The position numbers and the translations under genes were made by a program. The notes beneath the pieces were generated by a model that searched no databases, was not told where the DNA came from, and saw only the letters and a list, made by a program, of their open reading frames with translations. DNA of 64,000 nucleotides, taken from the NCBI GenBank assembly GCA_027623555.1, contig JAQBSZ010000014.1, forward strand, positions 1 through 64,000, written 5' to 3'. Shown in pieces: positions 62,420 through 64,000 of the stretch (its first letter is position 1; each line of letters begins with the position of its first letter). This stretch comes from Pseudomonadota bacterium (GTDB lineage Bacteria; Pseudomonadota; Gammaproteobacteria; Pseudomonadales; Pseudohongiellaceae).

Positions 62420-63343
62420 TCAGTGCATTCGCTTGACGGTGTAGGTAGCGAGTTCTCGAAGTGGAGCAGCAAGATCTGAGAACGCGCGCAGAGAATTCAG
62501 CGCCTTGTCACTCAGCTCAACGGCCTTGGCCCGTGCGGCCTCCAGCCCGAGTAACGAAACATAGGTCGGTTTGTCCAGTCCCTGGTCGGAACCCTGGGGC
62601 TTGCCCAGCGTCTTCGTATCGCCGGTGACATCCAGGATGTCATCCTGAATCTGAAAAGCCAGACCGATATTCCTGGCATATTCACCAAGCGCTTCCAACT
62701 GCGCGGCAGTAGAACGCGGGCTACTCAGGGCTCCCAATTTGACACTGGCAGAGATTAGCGCACCAGTCTTCGATCGATGCATGGCTTCCAGCATGGTCAG
62801 GTTGAATTTCTGGCCACTGCCTTGAAAATCCAGTGATTGGCCACTCACCATGCCAGCGGCTCCAGCTGCCTCGGCGAGAACATGGACCATTTTTAATTGC
62901 ATGCCAGGGTCGAGTGCCGGGATCGGCTCACCCAGCAGTTGAAATGCCAATGATTGCAGGGCATCGCCAACCAGTATCGCAGTCGCTTCATCGAAGGCCT
63001 TGTGCAGACTGGGTTTACCCCGGCGCAAGTCATCATTGTCCATTGACGGTAAATCGTCATGAACCAGAGAATAACTGTGGATCAGTTCAACCGCGCAGGC
63101 GGCATTGTCCGCGCAAGCAAGATCGCCGCCGGTGGCCTGGACACTGCCATACACCAGTAGGGGTCGAATTCGTTTTCCCCCATTAAGACAGGCGTAGGCC
63201 ATCGCTGTCCGCAGGCTTTTACTGGGAATGTCTCGATCGAGGTGTTGGGTAAGGGATTGATTTACCCTTTGTTGGCACTGCACCAGAAAACTATCCAACA
63301 CCTGGTAAGCGCTGGAATTCCTGGTGAGAGGATCAGCTGTCAT
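62420..63343 (-). CDS. ispA: Farnesyl diphosphate synthase (IspA)
   Basis: About 307 aa from ATG 63343. Polyprenyl synthase motifs: [15 protein letters not shown], first Asp-rich [29 protein letters not shown], and second Asp-rich [13 protein letters not shown]. It extends DMAPP to farnesyl diphosphate. The start overlaps the xseB 3' end by 11 nt; the frame opens 11 codons earlier within xseB, which is less likely. Confidence 0.95.
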   Translation of the reverse strand: MTADPLTRNSSAYQVLDSFLVQCQQRVNQSLTQHLDRDIPSKSLRTAMAYACLNGGKRIRPLLVYGSVQATGGDLACADNAACAVELIHSYSLVHDDLPSMDNDDLRRGKPSLHKAFDEATAILVGDALQSLAFQLLGEPIPALDPGMQLKMVHVLAEAAGAAGMVSGQSLDFQGSGQKFNLTMLEAMHRSKTGALISASVKLGALSSPRSTAAQLEALGEYARNIGLAFQIQDDILDVTGDTKTLGKPQGSDQGLDKPTYVSLLGLEAARAKAVELSDKALNSLRAFSDLAAPLRELATYTVKRMH

Positions 63344-63575
63344 CGTCGTCAAATACAAGTTCTTCTGTATCGCCATTCTCGTTAATCAGAACCTGAACTT
63401 TTTGTTCGGCATTCTTCAGAGCTGCCTGGCATTCCCGGGTGAGTTTGATACCCTTCTCGAAGGCCTGCAATGACTCCTCCAGGCTGAGCTCTCCTTCTTC
63501 CATGGATGTCACCAGCTCCTCAAGGTCTTCAAGGGCCTGTTCGAAGTTAAAGCCGATTTCTTTCTTCTTTGTCAT
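63333..63575 (-). CDS. xseB: Exodeoxyribonuclease VII small subunit
   Basis: 80 aa, typical Xse[51 protein letters not shown], a two-helix protein that coats XseA. The C-terminus is acidic (ending in a run of Asp). xseB-ispA-dxs is standard gammaproteobacterial order; xseA is elsewhere. Confidence 0.96.
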   Translation of the reverse strand: MTKKKEIGFNFEQALEDLEELVTSMEEGELSLEESLQAFEKGIKLTRECQAALKNAEQKVQVLINENGDTEELVFDDDDS

Positions 63576-63869
63576 TATTCTTTTCTAGCTCTATTTCTCT
63601 TACGTCTTTTTCGGGCTACCGTTTGCGCATGGGTTCCCGCACAATTCTTTGGGTTATCGACCCGGAATTATACGCCAAGTACTGCCTGATTTCCGATTCA
63701 ATACGCGTGTTATGCCCGATAAGATCAAACCTTCGGCGCTTTTCCAGCGCCTATCCCCATAGTTTCAACGGAAATTCCAATTACAAACTCTAAAAAATTC
63801 TATCCAGGAAGCGTTAAAATCTGGGTGTTGGACAATAAAAAGGGCAGAGGCCCCCTAGCGGAGAGTAGC
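63576..63869. other. Divergent intergenic region
   Basis: This stretch separates xseB (minus) from a secreted-protein gene (plus) and must hold promoters for the isoprenoid operon and that gene. An AT-rich stretch around 63778-63842 precedes the plus-strand gene. A 74-codon open frame at 63569-63793 has no ribosome-binding site or family features and is not called. Confidence 0.5.
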
Positions 63870-64000
63870 ATGCTAAGGTTTGGTACCGGACGGTTCTCGA
63901 GTTATTCAGGCTGCAAGATCGCAGCCCTGCTGATCTTGTACTTACTCCACTCAGGGTTGGTAAGCGCCCAGGATTCCAATGCCAGGTTTATCAGCGGCGT
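63870..64000 (+). CDS. Secreted protein, 5' end only
   Basis: ATG 63870 with GGAGAG upstream opens a frame running off the window: a basic start, a hydrophobic segment (KIAALLILYLLHSGL), then a cleavage site near VSAQD. Only 43 codons are visible, so no family can be named. Confidence 0.55.
   Translation, partial: MLRFGTGRFSSYSGCKIAALLILYLLHSGLVSAQDSNARFISG

Noticed and set aside
61636-62436. A 266-codon open frame antisense to dxs
   Set aside because: The dxs reading is complete with all motifs; the antisense frame is His/Cys-rich and family-less.
1-64000. CRISPR array, restriction-modification, toxin-antitoxin or prophage cluster
   Set aside because: No regularly spaced direct repeats with unique spacers were seen, and no protein with nuclease-effector, methyltransferase-endonuclease or phage structural features was recognised.

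Overview
The window is a chromosomal segment of a Gammaproteobacterium, probably a free-living aquatic heterotroph. The main support is gene order: rnr-rlmB-rpsF-rpsR-(membrane protein)-rplI-dnaB-alr, the arrangement known from Pseudomonas and relatives. Further support comes from the nrdR-ribD-ribE-ribBA-ribH-nusB-thiL-pgpA run, the dxs-ispA-xseB run, EttA, and a cobalamin-riboswitch/BtuB system. No species can be named from sequence alone.

Layout. (1) 1-2750: probable edge of an integrated element. It is visibly more AT-rich and sits on the 3' side of tRNA-Leu(CAG). It carries the 3' part of a polymerase-like gene with family-A/T7-type palm motifs, a secreted alpha/beta hydrolase and a GFA-fold protein. 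(2) 2750-13250: tRNA-Leu, a tandem hairpin repeat, then a co-directional housekeeping run for RNA decay, rRNA methylation, ribosomal proteins S6/S18/L9, replicative helicase, alanine racemase and RadA. (3) 13300-43900: accessory and metabolic genes. These include an MFS carrier behind a tetranucleotide repeat, an ABC-2 exporter, a secreted MORN-repeat protein, a hybrid sensor kinase, a Tat-type amine oxidase with a diheme cytochrome c, a cystine carrier, a PKHD hydroxylase, an amidase, a beta-propeller c-heme protein, a SulP-STAS-cNMP protein, an SGNH hydrolase, and a metal-efflux permease behind a frameshifted ZntR-like regulator. (4) 43960-47640: a DnaT-like protein with three DnaT-type domains overlapping a phage-lambda-P-like protein, then ettA flanked by two copies of a 90-bp palindromic element. 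(5) 47830-55860: glyA, nrdR, the riboflavin cluster, nusB, thiL, pgpA and ribA. (6) 55860-60300: a B12 locus with a phosphatase converging on riboswitch-btuB-cobO-btuF. (7) 60370-64000: dxs, ispA and xseB for isoprenoid precursors, and the start of a secreted protein.

How the genes fit together. The rib genes supply FMN/FAD, used for example by the amine oxidase. The B12 locus takes up and adenosylates corrinoids under cobalamin control. dxs and ispA feed isoprenoid synthesis, and thiL makes the thiamine diphosphate cofactor of Dxs. No CRISPR array, complete prophage, transposase or rRNA gene was seen.

Most unusual points: the polymerase-like protein at the island edge; a duplicated ribosome-binding site and start with a 13-codon ORF ahead of the rpsR-rplI membrane gene; a 5-nt frameshifting insertion in the zntR-like gene; the covarying palindromes around ettA; the DnaT/lambda-P-like pair; and 21-bp in-frame tandem repeats in the btuB signal-peptide region.
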